From: Pigmentibacter sp. JX0631
Lineage (GTDB): Bacteria > Bdellovibrionota_B > Oligoflexia > Silvanigrellales > Silvanigrellaceae
DNA: 64,000 nt
Reading direction: 5' to 3'
Assembly: GCF_029873255.1 (NCBI RefSeq)
Contig: NZ_CP123622.1
Coordinates: 3,447,001 to 3,511,000, forward strand
Positions 9,326 to 18,035 of the stretch are shown in pieces. The position numbers were made by a program, and so were the translations under genes. The notes beneath the pieces are model-generated. The model was not told where the DNA came from. It saw only the letters and a program-made list of their open reading frames with translations, and did no database searches. The first letter of the stretch is position 1; the number at the start of each line of letters is the position of its first letter.

Positions 9326-10537
9326 TTAATTTTTTTGCTGTAATTCATTGTCTAAAACTAAAAAGTGGAATCCTATTAGGGAAATTAAGCCACATATAAA
9401 AATAGTATTCATTAGTGGCAATGGAGTATTATTATGAAAAAAACTTACAAAGAATGAACTTATGAATGCAATACTCCATTGAAAACAGCCATAGAATGCT
9501 GAAGCTGATCCAGCTTTTCTTTCTTGATTATTTAAAACGATCGAGATAGAATTGGGGCTTATAAAATTTAAAGATGCAATAAATATAAAAAGAGTTGCGT
9601 ATATTCCAATTAAAATTGGTACGAATGAGGTTAATAAAAATAAAATAAATGAGGCAAAAAAAGCAATTTTAATCCCTAGTCGACAAATAGATTCAGGTGT
9701 CATAAAATTTAATAATTTCTTATTAATTTGAGCTGCAAGAAGAAGTCCTAAACCATTTATTCCAAAAAATATGCCGTATTCTTTTGGTGTTAAATGAAAT
9801 AATTGAATAAAAACAAAGGGAGACCCTGCTATATATGCAAACATTCCTGCTCTGATTGAAACGTCAGGAATTAAATAGGCAATAAAATTTCTATCCTTTA
9901 AAAAATATAAATAATTTTTAAGTACTGTAGAAATATTCAGTTTTCTTTGAATGCTTTTATTCGTTTCAGGCAAGAAAAATAAAATTAAAAGTATGCTTAT
10001 TAAATTAGCAGATGATAGAAAATAAAATATTGCACGCCAACCAAAATATTGATTAATAAAAGCCCCAATAGAAGGAGCGATTATTGGGGCGATTCCCATG
10101 ACAATTGCCATATTCGATAAAAAAATAGCCACTTGTTTCTTTTCAAAAAGATCTCTCACTATTGCTCTACTTATAACCATGCTTGCACAGCCACCAAAAG
10201 CTTGTGCCACTCTGAAAAACAGAAATAAATAAATATTATTTGCAAAAGCACAACCCAATGTTGCAAAAAAGTAAAGTATCATTCCTGCTATTAAAGGTTT
10301 TTTTCTCCCAAATTTATCTGATAAAGGTCCATATACAAGTTGCCCAACTGCCATTCCAATGAAAAATAAAGAAACAGATAGTTCAACGAGCGGCATTGAG
10401 GTTTTTAAATCATTTTGAATGTTACTAAATGCAGGTAAATACATGTCTATCGTAAGCGGATCAAAAGCCGTTAGACAGCCTAATAATACTACAAGCCAAT
10501 TTTTTTTATCACCATTTAGAAGTAAAGAATATTTCAT
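9326..10537 (-). CDS. Bcr/CflA-type MFS multidrug efflux transporter
   Basis: This encodes 403 residues with 12 predicted membrane helices. The first helix carries TAFDPLTIDMYLPAF, a hallmark of the Bcr/CflA (DHA1) subfamily. It is followed by the MFS motif A, GPLSDKFGRKKPL, and by RVAQAFGGCASMVISRAIVRDLF (motif with R-x3-Q-x-x-G). It is a proton-driven exporter of drugs or small metabolites in the inner membrane. It lies 123 bp downstream of a TetR gene on the same strand, and that gap contains a perfect 13-bp inverted repeat. Control by the TetR protein is likely. Confidence 0.92.
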   Translation of the reverse strand: MKYSLLLNGDKKNWLVVLLGCLTAFDPLTIDMYLPAFSNIQNDLKTSMPLVELSVSLFFIGMAVGQLVYGPLSDKFGRKKPLIAGMILYFFATLGCAFANNIYLFLFFRVAQAFGGCASMVISRAIVRDLFEKKQVAIFLSNMAIVMGIAPIIAPSIGAFINQYFGWRAIFYFLSSANLISILLILFFLPETNKSIQRKLNISTVLKNYLYFLKDRNFIAYLIPDVSIRAGMFAYIAGSPFVFIQLFHLTPKEYGIFFGINGLGLLLAAQINKKLLNFMTPESICRLGIKIAFFASFILFLLTSFVPILIGIYATLFIFIASLNFISPNSISIVLNNQERKAGSASAFYGCFQWSIAFISSFFVSFFHNNTPLPLMNTIFICGLISLIGFHFLVLDNELQQKN

Positions 10538-10554
10538 ACAAATTTCCCAATTAT

Positions 10555-10589
10555 GATCTTAGAAAATCTAGTGGAAATTTTCTAAGATC
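10555..10589. promoter_or_regulatory. Perfect 13-bp inverted repeat upstream of the MFS start
   Basis: GATCTTAGAAAAT (10555-10567) and ATTTTCTAAGATC (10577-10589) are exact reverse complements around a 9-nt loop. In the mRNA the hairpin ends 17 nt before the MFS start codon at 10537. No T-run follows on either strand, so it does not look like a terminator. It could be an operator, a translation-controlling hairpin or a processing site between tetR and the efflux gene. Confidence 0.6.
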
Positions 10590-10660
10590 GCAATTGAAAA
10601 AGGAAAAATCTCACTTGAAAATAGTTTCTAGAAAAAATTTATAAAGTAGTGATCATTTAT

Positions 10661-11212
10661 TCACAGATTATTTTTTAATAAATTTACAACGTAGTTAAAT
10701 TGCTGCTCAAAAATATTGGTATTTTGTAGAATTCTGGATTGTATTAAGGAGCCTTGAAGTAAACTTAAAGCAGTTTGTGCTGTTATTTGTGCTTTTGACT
10801 CATTTTGTCCAAAATCTTTAGCTAGTATAAAGAAAATATTTGTTAAGTTTTTTAGAATATTTTTTGATTCAAGATAAAAGTCATCATTAGCGCAATTATC
10901 TATCGTCATTACATCTAGGAGGCACGCATTTTTTCCATTTTGATAAAATTCTTTTAAAATTACTTCCAAACTTTTTAATCTTTCTTCTGGTGTTAATTGT
11001 GAAGTTACTAACGCTTGTAAATCTTTTTCTATCCAAGAATTTGCAGCTTTCATAACTTCGAATGCCATTTCTTTCTTTCCACCTGGAAAGTAGTGATAAA
11101 GACTAGCCTTACCGAGTCCAGTTGCTTGCGATATTTGTCTAAGACTTAGTCCTTCATATCCAAATTTTCTAAATTCATTTATAAGTATTTGTATTATTTC
11201 GATTTTTGTCAT
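10661..11212 (-). CDS. TetR/AcrR-family transcriptional repressor
   Basis: This encodes 183 residues. The N-terminal helix-turn-helix domain (residues about 5-50) reads FRKFGYEGLSLRQISQATG then LGKASLYHYFPGGKKEMA, a standard TetR DNA-binding region. The helical remainder binds an unknown ligand and forms the dimer; it resembles the C-terminal domain class found in LmrA/YxaF-like regulators (weak). AAGGA precedes the ATG by 9 nt. An imperfect palindrome lies 52 bp upstream over the likely promoter, suggesting autoregulation. The Bcr/CflA transporter follows on the same strand. Confidence 0.9.
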   Translation of the reverse strand: MTKIEIIQILINEFRKFGYEGLSLRQISQATGLGKASLYHYFPGGKKEMAFEVMKAANSWIEKDLQALVTSQLTPEERLKSLEVILKEFYQNGKNACLLDVMTIDNCANDDFYLESKNILKNLTNIFFILAKDFGQNESKAQITAQTALSLLQGSLIQSRILQNTNIFEQQFNYVVNLLKNNL

Positions 11213-11263
11213 TTATGCAAGTCCTTCTTCACTATCGCAAATATTCAAAAAGATTTCTTTGCT

Positions 11264-11281
11264 GTACCAAATGTTCGGTAC
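11264..11281. promoter_or_regulatory. Putative TetR operator
   Basis: GTACCAAATGTTCGGTAC is an 18-bp palindrome with one mismatched pair, 52 bp upstream of the tetR start. On the minus strand the adjoining CTATAGTACC could be the -10 element, so a bound repressor would cover the promoter. Size and position are typical for TetR operators. The assignment is inference. Confidence 0.55.
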
Positions 11282-11506
11282 TATAGAGTAGTTCATAAAT
11301 ATCCCTTTGTAAAGATAAATTTTCTTTATTTTTCCCTAAAATTTCAAAGTTGTAGGAGAATATTAAAATATTAGCAACCATGAGTAGCTATAAATGTATT
11401 TAAAACACTTGAAGACACTCTTTAACTATCTCAATGAAATATTTAAGATAAAAATAATATATTAAAAAAGAAAATGATTACAGAATAAATTATTTATATT
11501 TTCTTA

Positions 11507-11528
11507 AATTACTTTAATTAAAGTAATT
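11507..11528. promoter_or_regulatory. 22-bp perfect palindrome (ATTACTTTAA half-sites)
   Basis: The sequence reads AATTACTTTAA followed by its exact reverse complement TTAAAGTAATT. It lies about 490 bp upstream of the collagenase gene. A third half-site, ATTACTTTAA, occurs at about 11545. A related but longer palindrome sits upstream of eutB at 47240. It could be a dyad operator. AT-rich DNA yields chance palindromes, but 22 bp is long. Confidence 0.45.
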
Positions 11529-12015
11529 AAGAGCGAGTTTGAAATAATTACTTTAACACTATATATAATTTTTAATATATTGATATTATTAAATAAAAAA
11601 GTGTATTTTGGTTATAATACTGCTTACAAAAAGTAAAATATTTTTTTATCTTATAATATTTATAATTAAAGCGATTAAATAAATTCTTGCCTTGTTAATT
11701 TAAAAATAACTCCAATATTTTAAATTAAATGTAAATATTCAATATAAACAAAATATTAATGAATGAAATTTGAAAAAATTAAATTATTTCTAACTAAAAA
11801 AATTAGGTTACCATAATTACAAGATAAAAAAAAGAATTATAAAATAAGTGAACTATTACGAAATTAACTTATTTAATATAATTATATTTTGCGAGTTAAA
11901 TATCATGATTTATTTATTAGTTAAAATGTATAAATTAAATTTGATTTTAATCATGCCATAAAATAATAATTTTTTATCATTCAAAAAGAATGGGAATCTA
12001 AACAAGGAGTATTTT

Positions 12016-15000
12016 ATGATTAAAAATACATTACTTAATTTTGGTAAAAAATATTTATTAACAAGTAGTTGTATGGTTATAGCTGGAATTAATTATACTC
12101 ATTTGGTGAACGCCAAAGAAATTCCATCTAATCAAAACTATGATAAATTTTTGAATAATTGCATGTTGAAAGTTAGTGAATTAAAATCTACTGAAAATAT
12201 ATTTAATGGAATAAAAAATATTGATTCTAAATGCTTTAATAGGTTGTCATTTTTTCATAATGACTCAATTAAGTTTTTAGTAAGCGATGAAAATATGCTT
12301 AAAGTTTCAGATAATCTAAAGGAAAATATATCTAACATCTATGCTGAAATAAAACCCAATCTATCTGAGGGTAATTTAGGGACAGGTATAATAAATAGTG
12401 AAAAAAAACAAAACCTTCTTAAGTTAGCAGCAATACTAAATAACGCTTACTATATTAACTCTCTTGATAATAAATATGTAATGGATACAGAAATTGGAAA
12501 AAAAATAAGAAACAATATTGCTGATATAACTTATAAATTTGCAATAATTACTCATTCTCAAAAAGAAGAAAGTACAGATAAAAAAAATAAAGACTATATT
12601 GAATTCAAAGAGCTAGCTAAAGAAATTTATTCATTAATAGGGTCTTCAAAATCATATGAAGAATCGTTAAGTTTAATTGAATATGTGACAGAAAATCACG
12701 ACTATATAACAAAGAATAACACACTTTTAATATTTTCAATTATTCCAATCCAAATTGCATTATCAGCGTCACATGATGCAGGAGGAATATTTTATAAAAA
12801 CGAAGAAAATAAAATAAAAATTGAAAAAGTAGTAAAGAATATACAAAAAATATTGTCAACTGATTATATTCCAGAATCTAAAACATTTTATGAGAACTAT
12901 ATTTTGCAATTAGGAAAATTTTTAAGATATAAAGATTTTCAAAATAGTATAGTTAATACAATGAAAGAAGTCATTCGAAAAACCACAGGTGGAAACTATA
13001 AAGATGCAAAAGAAAAACCAAGTACTTTCTGGTTTGAAGCAGTTTCTGCTTTGGAATACTATGGGTTGATTAATACAGAAAATTGTATATCATTTGTTGA
13101 CAAAAATAACTTTAATGCTTGTAAAGCTAAAACTAATTTAGGTAAGTCACTATTTAAAAATAGATTTGTATATGATGAAGGTGCCATAGTTATTCATTCG
13201 GCATTGAATAAAATAGACACTAATAAAGTATACTATGCTATGAAACAAGTAGAAAGTAAATTTAAACAAGAAATGCAATTATTTGAACCTATTAAAAAAG
13301 ATAAAAATAAGAGATTATATGTATATATCTATCCAACAAAAAAGGATTATCAAGATTATAAACCGTATGCAAGTGATCTAGATAAACAAGAGGATGGTGG
13401 TGTATATATTGATTCAAGAGGTGCTTTTTATACCTATGCAGAAAGTCCATATTTCCAAGACTTGATAAAACATGAATATGTTCATTATTTAAATAGCAGG
13501 TACTTATATAAATATTTTGCTAAAACAAATAGTAGTAAGGATATTTGGAAATATATGGACTGGTTTGTAGAAGGCAGTGCAGAATTATTCTCAGGATCAA
13601 AACAAGATGGAATTGGAATTTCATCACTCGAATACAATTATATGAAGGAATATAATAAAAATAAAATTCCAAATATTTATGAAATTGTAGATTCAAAATA
13701 TGATGCAAGTTATACAAACAGATTTTTATTAAATCATTTTTTGTTTTTTAATAAAAGAAGCATTTTTGATGATATTATATTAAGTATTAAAAATAATAAT
13801 TTAAATAATTTTAAGAAAATTATAATAGAACTTTTGACTAGTAAAGAATTAAATGAAGAATTTAAAAATTATGTATATAATTTATCCTTTGATGAAAGTA
13901 GTGTAGCAAATTTAAAAAGTAATACGGAAACCTTATTTGCAGATAGAATATCTTTTGAAAATAGCTTGAAAAATTTATCATTTAATCCTAAATGTGAAAC
14001 TATAAGTAGTTCTGAAGGTGGAAATACAATTGCAAGAGTTAGTTGTAGTTTTGATTATCCAAAAGAAAGGGAAAGAGATTTATATCAATTATTATCTAGT
14101 GACATTAAAAATGATCAAACAAACTGCACATATAATAATTCGTTAAAAATATTTTCTTGTGAAACTCCAGTATTGTTAGCAAAAAGAAATGAAATTTCAT
14201 CTCAAATGCTTAAAAATATAGATGCAGTTAATAAAGAACAGTTTGATAGAATATTTCCAGTAATTAATGATAATTTTATTTTTTATAAAAATGATATTTA
14301 TTCTTCTTATCTAGCAAAAGGAAACAAAGAGGAAGGTTGGTATTACAATTACTATGTTAATGATAGTAATCTTGATTTTAAAGTAGATAGTGATGGTGAA
14401 TACTCTCTAAAAAATCTAGATAATTATGAAAAAGTTACTAAAACAGTGTTAATTAATGGTAGTGAATTTCATTTATCATTTTTTAAATTTCTAGGTTTTG
14501 ATAAAAGAATGTTTGCAAAAAAGATAACAGTAAGAAAAATTGTTAATGGAAATGATGATAAATATGATTTAGCATCGCATTCTCTATATAGAAATGAAGG
14601 AAGCATAGAAAATGTTGATGATGGATTTAGAATATTTGATGCTAAATTTCGTTATGATGAAGTAAATGATTATGATTTTGTAATTGATAAAGCAAAGGTT
14701 CCTAAAGGAGCAATTGCAGAAATATATAACAGATACATGCTATATTATGTGAATAAAAACCCTACTGATAAAGACGAAGTTGGTTTTAAAGTTTATAAAC
14801 ATGGAAAATTAGAGGGTGAATTATTGTTAAAAGTAGATAGCTCTCTAGATAGTTCATATCTAGATGAGATTAAGAATAATAGTTCAAGTTTTGCGGAAGA
14901 AATTAACTTTTCTATTAGTAATAGCGAACGCTACTTAGACTTTTTCATATATGATCATATTAGTGCCGTTGAGGAGGGTGTTAAATATAATTACACTATA

Positions 15001-15183
15001 GTTAACAAACCAAATTGTCATACTCAAAGCTATGTAAGAGATGATGGATTATTTAGATTTATTATTAACAAACAATGTGATGTTTTAAATGATTCAGTAA
15101 TCGTTGCGATGACTAAGATTACTAATAAAAATCTTGAGCATGTCAAAAATATTAAAATAAACTTTTCTATAATTAAAAAATAG
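12016..15183 (+). CDS. Secreted M9-family collagenase-like metalloprotease
   Basis: This encodes 1055 residues. An N-terminal leader ends near LVNAKEIP. The following roughly 330 residues are helical and match the position of the M9 activator domain. The gluzincin catalytic site is LIKHEYVHYLNSR (His486, Glu487, His490) with WFVEGSAELF about 30 residues later (Glu519, third zinc ligand), as in Vibrio and clostridial collagenases. About 400 residues after the catalytic domain contain cysteine pairs and beta-rich segments without a family I can name. It probably degrades collagen-like or other matrix proteins outside the cell. A strong AAGGAG precedes the ATG, and the gene stands alone. Confidence 0.88.
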   Translation: MIKNTLLNFGKKYLLTSSCMVIAGINYTHLVNAKEIPSNQNYDKFLNNCMLKVSELKSTENIFNGIKNIDSKCFNRLSFFHNDSIKFLVSDENMLKVSDNLKENISNIYAEIKPNLSEGNLGTGIINSEKKQNLLKLAAILNNAYYINSLDNKYVMDTEIGKKIRNNIADITYKFAIITHSQKEESTDKKNKDYIEFKELAKEIYSLIGSSKSYEESLSLIEYVTENHDYITKNNTLLIFSIIPIQIALSASHDAGGIFYKNEENKIKIEKVVKNIQKILSTDYIPESKTFYENYILQLGKFLRYKDFQNSIVNTMKEVIRKTTGGNYKDAKEKPSTFWFEAVSALEYYGLINTENCISFVDKNNFNACKAKTNLGKSLFKNRFVYDEGAIVIHSALNKIDTNKVYYAMKQVESKFKQEMQLFEPIKKDKNKRLYVYIYPTKKDYQDYKPYASDLDKQEDGGVYIDSRGAFYTYAESPYFQDLIKHEYVHYLNSRYLYKYFAKTNSSKDIWKYMDWFVEGSAELFSGSKQDGIGISSLEYNYMKEYNKNKIPNIYEIVDSKYDASYTNRFLLNHFLFFNKRSIFDDIILSIKNNNLNNFKKIIIELLTSKELNEEFKNYVYNLSFDESSVANLKSNTETLFADRISFENSLKNLSFNPKCETISSSEGGNTIARVSCSFDYPKERERDLYQLLSSDIKNDQTNCTYNNSLKIFSCETPVLLAKRNEISSQMLKNIDAVNKEQFDRIFPVINDNFIFYKNDIYSSYLAKGNKEEGWYYNYYVNDSNLDFKVDSDGEYSLKNLDNYEKVTKTVLINGSEFHLSFFKFLGFDKRMFAKKITVRKIVNGNDDKYDLASHSLYRNEGSIENVDDGFRIFDAKFRYDEVNDYDFVIDKAKVPKGAIAEIYNRYMLYYVNKNPTDKDEVGFKVYKHGKLEGELLLKVDSSLDSSYLDEIKNNSSSFAEEINFSISNSERYLDFFIYDHISAVEEGVKYNYTIVNKPNCHTQSYVRDDGLFRFIINKQCDVLNDSVIVAMTKITNKNLEHVKNIKINFSIIKK

Positions 15184-15242
15184 AAAAAAATTTAAGTATG
15201 CTACTGAATATGCTATTATTTTCTTTGAAAATTTACTCTACT

Positions 15243-16013
15243 TTAGTTAGCATATTTAACTATATTTTTCTTTATAACTAAGTCTCTCAAATTTCCAATG
15301 CTATCCCAAAATTTCTCACATAATATTTTATTTTTTTCATAAAAACTTTTTCCAAATACTAGAAAATAGTCCTTCGATATTACTGGAGGGGATAGTTTAA
15401 TTAAATTTTTGGCTTTTAATTTTCTAATAAATAAATCAACAGTCATACTTTGTGAAACTAATCCATCTAATCTGCCTGAATCAACTTTTTTAACTAAAAT
15501 TTCTGAGCCTTTACTCTCTTCATATGGAATAGAAAGTTTTTTTAAAATATCTATTACGGCATAACCTCGGTTTACACCAATTTCTGAGTTTAAATTACTT
15601 AGGGTTTTTCCATCCCATGTCAACTTACTTTTCTTATTTTTATAAAAATGATAGTCTAAAGAAGCAACACGATTTTTATGATTTAGTTCTCCATTTTTTA
15701 AAAGAGGATAAACTCCACTTTCTTGTCTTTCAGGTAAAAAAGAGAAAATAAAAACTCCATCAACTTCTCCTTTGGCAAGAAGTTGAAAAACCCTATTTGT
15801 AGGTACTCGAATTATATTTATGTCAGCCTTAATTTTCTTTGCTGCTGCAGTAATAATATCTATTGACAATCCTGGAGGATGAAAAATATTTTCTCCATTT
15901 CCAATTTGCCAAGGAGGCGCATCATTGTCCGGGTAACAAAGTTTAATTGTTACAGCATAAGTATTAAAAAAAATAAAACTCATAAGTAAAGTAGAGAAAA
16001 TTCTGCAAGTCAT
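15243..16013 (-). CDS. Periplasmic solute-binding protein (SBP family 3)
   Basis: This encodes 256 residues with a signal peptide ending at NTYA. The mature start VTIKLCYPDNDAPPWQIG and the segment PPGLSIDIITAAAKKIKADINIIRVPTNRVFQLLAKGEVDG are typical of the bacterial extracellular solute-binding family 3 (amino-acid binding type). Later comes IGVNRGYAVIDIL and GSEILVKKVDSGRLDGLV. No permease or ATPase gene is adjacent. It follows a second such gene after 34 bp on the same strand, so they are probably co-transcribed. Solitary members of this fold are often ligand sensors or orphan binders. Confidence 0.8.
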   Translation of the reverse strand: MTCRIFSTLLMSFIFFNTYAVTIKLCYPDNDAPPWQIGNGENIFHPPGLSIDIITAAAKKIKADINIIRVPTNRVFQLLAKGEVDGVFIFSFLPERQESGVYPLLKNGELNHKNRVASLDYHFYKNKKSKLTWDGKTLSNLNSEIGVNRGYAVIDILKKLSIPYEESKGSEILVKKVDSGRLDGLVSQSMTVDLFIRKLKAKNLIKLSPPVISKDYFLVFGKSFYEKNKILCEKFWDSIGNLRDLVIKKNIVKYAN

Positions 16014-16047
16014 AATTTTACTTTCTTGCTACATTTCTTAATTAAAT

Positions 16048-16836
16048 TTAATGTATATTTTGATAAAATTTAATTATTTTAGAATATTCACCAGATTCTA
16101 TTAGTTTTTTTAAACCATTGTTAAAAAGTATATTCTTATCTTTATAATTTTTTATACTTTTTGACCAAGCAATATAAAGTTTATGGCTTTTAATTGCAGG
16201 TGATATAAAAAAGAATGAATTTTTTGATAGTAAGAGTTCTGGTGAATTTCTTTTATAGTAATGGGCTACATTTTTATCTATCACAACAATATCTACTTTA
16301 TTTTCATCAAGTAGTATTAAATTTTTTTCATCAGATGTAGAATCAATTTTATTAAGTTCTGTATTTTTATCAAAGTACTCTTCATTTACATAACCTCTAA
16401 CAATACCAAAACGATAATTTTTTAATTTTTCATATGATTTTTGTAAGTTGTTTTTATCAATTGTTATATTAAATTTTAACTTATTTTTTTCATTAATTAA
16501 AAATCCAACTTCACTATCTAAAAAAGGATCTGAAAATTCAAAGTATTCTTCTTTACTTTTATCAAAGTATTCTGGCAAGTATCCATCAAGATTATCTTTT
16601 CCGGTTTCAGCTTCTTTTACAGCTCTAGCCCAAGGTAAGAAGACGAGATTTAATTTGTATCCTTCCATTTCTAAGGCTCTTTGAACTATTTTTGCAATTA
16701 AGCCTTGAGAATATAAGTCTTCACCTATATAGGGACTCCATTCTGAAGTAGCAAGTTTTATCACTCCCATAGAATAACTGTTAAAGTTTATTCCAAAAAA
16801 AATACAAACGATATAAAATTTTAATATATTTAACAT
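16048..16836 (-). CDS. Periplasmic solute-binding protein (SBP family 3)
   Basis: This encodes 262 residues with a signal peptide (LNILKFYIVCIFFGINFNSYS). The mature part opens VIKLATSEWSPYIGEDL, then LIAKIVQRALEMEGYKLNLVFLPWARAVKEAETG, the classic lobe-1 pattern of family 3 binding proteins in the substyle with a PWARA motif. NYRFGIVRGYVNEEYF marks lobe 2. It lies immediately upstream of a second divergent member (15243-16013). No ABC membrane component is nearby. The ligand is not predictable. Confidence 0.8.
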   Translation of the reverse strand: MLNILKFYIVCIFFGINFNSYSMGVIKLATSEWSPYIGEDLYSQGLIAKIVQRALEMEGYKLNLVFLPWARAVKEAETGKDNLDGYLPEYFDKSKEEYFEFSDPFLDSEVGFLINEKNKLKFNITIDKNNLQKSYEKLKNYRFGIVRGYVNEEYFDKNTELNKIDSTSDEKNLILLDENKVDIVVIDKNVAHYYKRNSPELLLSKNSFFFISPAIKSHKLYIAWSKSIKNYKDKNILFNNGLKKLIESGEYSKIIKFYQNIH

Positions 16837-16987
16837 GTTACCCTGTTTTAAACATTTAATCTTATTTATAGAATAGACTAGTTAAATTTTAAAACATAAG
16901 GCATTTTTTTTCGAATTTAGTTAGGAAATTTATTTGACTAACTTTTTCAATGGAAAAAATGTCGAAATAAGTTCATATAAAGTAAAA

Positions 16988-17015
16988 GAGGGGTTAACAT
17001 TCATTAACCCCCCTC
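16988..17015 (-). terminator. Rho-independent terminator of the repeat lipoprotein gene
   Basis: GAGGGGTTAA and TTAACCCCCCTC form a GC-rich stem around a 6-nt loop. On the minus strand it is followed by CTTTTACTTT. It lies 23 bp past the stop of the lipoprotein gene at 17039. A nearly identical terminator follows the paralogue (17981-18007), so gene and terminator were duplicated together. Confidence 0.8.
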
Positions 17016-17038
17016 ACTTATATTTTAATTCATTGAAA

Positions 17039-17704
17039 TTAATTAAAATTTTCACAACTTCCATTAGCGCATAATTTTAAAGTTCCATCTCCAAAAGTAT
17101 ATTCAAATCCAGCATCAGAATTAGTACTATTAAATGTATTTTCTGCTTCACTACAAAAAGTATCTGCAGCACTTAAACCAGAAGTTGATTTTAAGGAACT
17201 AAAAATCATATTACCCTTAGTATTTGAGCCATTTAGGTTAATATCTCCGGCACAAATCGTAGTTCCTTTCTCTTTAGTTACTGATATTAGAACTTTCCCT
17301 ATAGAATTCACAACAGCTTTTGTTAAGTCTAATTTTAATTTTACTTTTTTTCTTGTGGCATCTGGATCTGCCAAATCATCTGTGGCATCTGGATCTGCCA
17401 AATCATCTGTGGCATCTGGATCTACCAAATCATCTGTGGCATCTGGATCTACCAAATCATCTGTGGCATCTGGATCTACCAAATCATCTGTGGCATCTGG
17501 ATCTGCTAATCCTTCTGTGCCATTTGGGTCCACAAATCCTTCCCAAACAGAAAGTAAGGAAATATTTTTAATTTTTCCATCTGGTTTGTTATCAGACTTG
17601 TTTTCAGCAGGCTTACTTTCAGTTTTATTGCCATTGCTTTTGCCACAAGAGATTAATGCGGAAGCTGAAATTAATGAAATAATTGTTTTTTTGAAAACAG
17701 ACAT
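17039..17704 (-). CDS. Small lipoprotein with a 9-residue tandem repeat
   Basis: This encodes 221 residues. The lipobox ALISC places the lipidated cysteine at about residue 20, after a short leader. A Lys/Asn/Ser linker and SVWEG follow, then about seven 9-residue units of the form DPDATDDLV (residues about 55-117), then a beta-rich domain LKLDLTKAVVNSIG... with cysteine pairs and CANGSCENFN at the end. A repeat-free paralogue of the same architecture lies next door (18036-18527). The acidic Asp-rich repeats could bind calcium, but that is speculative. Surface or periplasmic lipoprotein; function unknown. Confidence 0.75.
   Translation of the reverse strand: MSVFKKTIISLISASALISCGKSNGNKTESKPAENKSDNKPDGKIKNISLLSVWEGFVDPNGTEGLADPDATDDLVDPDATDDLVDPDATDDLVDPDATDDLADPDATDDLADPDATRKKVKLKLDLTKAVVNSIGKVLISVTKEKGTTICAGDINLNGSNTKGNMIFSSLKSTSGLSAADTFCSEAENTFNSTNSDAGFEYTFGDGTLKLCANGSCENFN
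17355..17543. repeat. 27-bp tandem repeat, six good copies plus one degenerate
   Basis: Starting with GTGGCATCTGGATCTGCC, a 27-bp unit repeats six times to about 17516 with only a few substitutions (CTGCC/CTACC/CTGCT). A diverged seventh copy, GTGCCATTTGGGTCC, follows to about 17543. The unit is nine codons, so copy-number change keeps the lipoprotein in frame. Because the unit is a multiple of three, the other frames also stay open, which produces spurious plus-strand reading frames here. Confidence 0.95.
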
Positions 17705-18035
17705 GGTTCCCTCTAACTAAAAGAAATTATTTAAGAAATAAAATATTGATATAATTAAGAATTTATTAAAAAATTAAAAATACAAAAAATCATTCCTATC
17801 ATACGACATTTTATTACATAATCATTAATAAAAATGTAGTTTTTATTGTTAATTTGATTAATATTCAAAGTCAATTATTAATTTTGTGTATTATATTAAA
17901 TTTAGTTAACTATATTTATAATATATTTGACCTACTTTATTTACCATGAAGGATGTTTAAAATCTAAGACACTAAAAAAAGAGGGGTTAATATTTCATTA
18001 ACCCCTCTTCGTAATTTATATTTATTTTAATTTAA
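17705..18035. other. Intergenic region between the paralogous lipoprotein genes
   Basis: About 330 bp. It should contain the promoter of the repeat lipoprotein (minus strand, right of 17704) and holds the terminator of the upstream paralogue at 17981-18007. The rest is AT-rich, with nothing else recognisable. Confidence 0.6.
17981..18007 (-). terminator. Rho-independent terminator of the second lipoprotein gene
   Basis: GAGGGGTTAA (17981-17990) pairs perfectly with TTAACCCCTC (17998-18007) around TATTTCA. On the minus strand it is followed by a run of seven T. It lies 28 bp after the stop of the gene at 18036 and is near-identical to the terminator at 16988. Confidence 0.88.

Larger units (their letters stand above)
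11213..12015. other. Gene-free AT-rich intergenic region
   Basis: About 800 bp lie between the tetR start and the collagenase start, both transcribed away from it. No coding frame looks real. It holds the putative TetR operator (11264-11281), a 22-bp perfect palindrome (11507-11528) and a further copy of the half-site ATTACTTTAA near 11546. The part nearest the collagenase is very AT-rich and may carry its promoter. Confidence 0.6.

Noticed and set aside
11189-11374. A 61-codon plus-strand frame at the start of tetR
   Set aside because: It overlaps the tetR promoter and start, has no ribosome-binding site or recognisable product, and lies over the putative operator.
17320-17720. Two plus-strand open frames of 83 and 121 codons across the 27-bp repeat
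   Set aside because: They arise because the repeat period is a multiple of three, which keeps all frames open. They have no ribosome-binding site, and the minus-strand frame has the lipobox and a matching paralogue.
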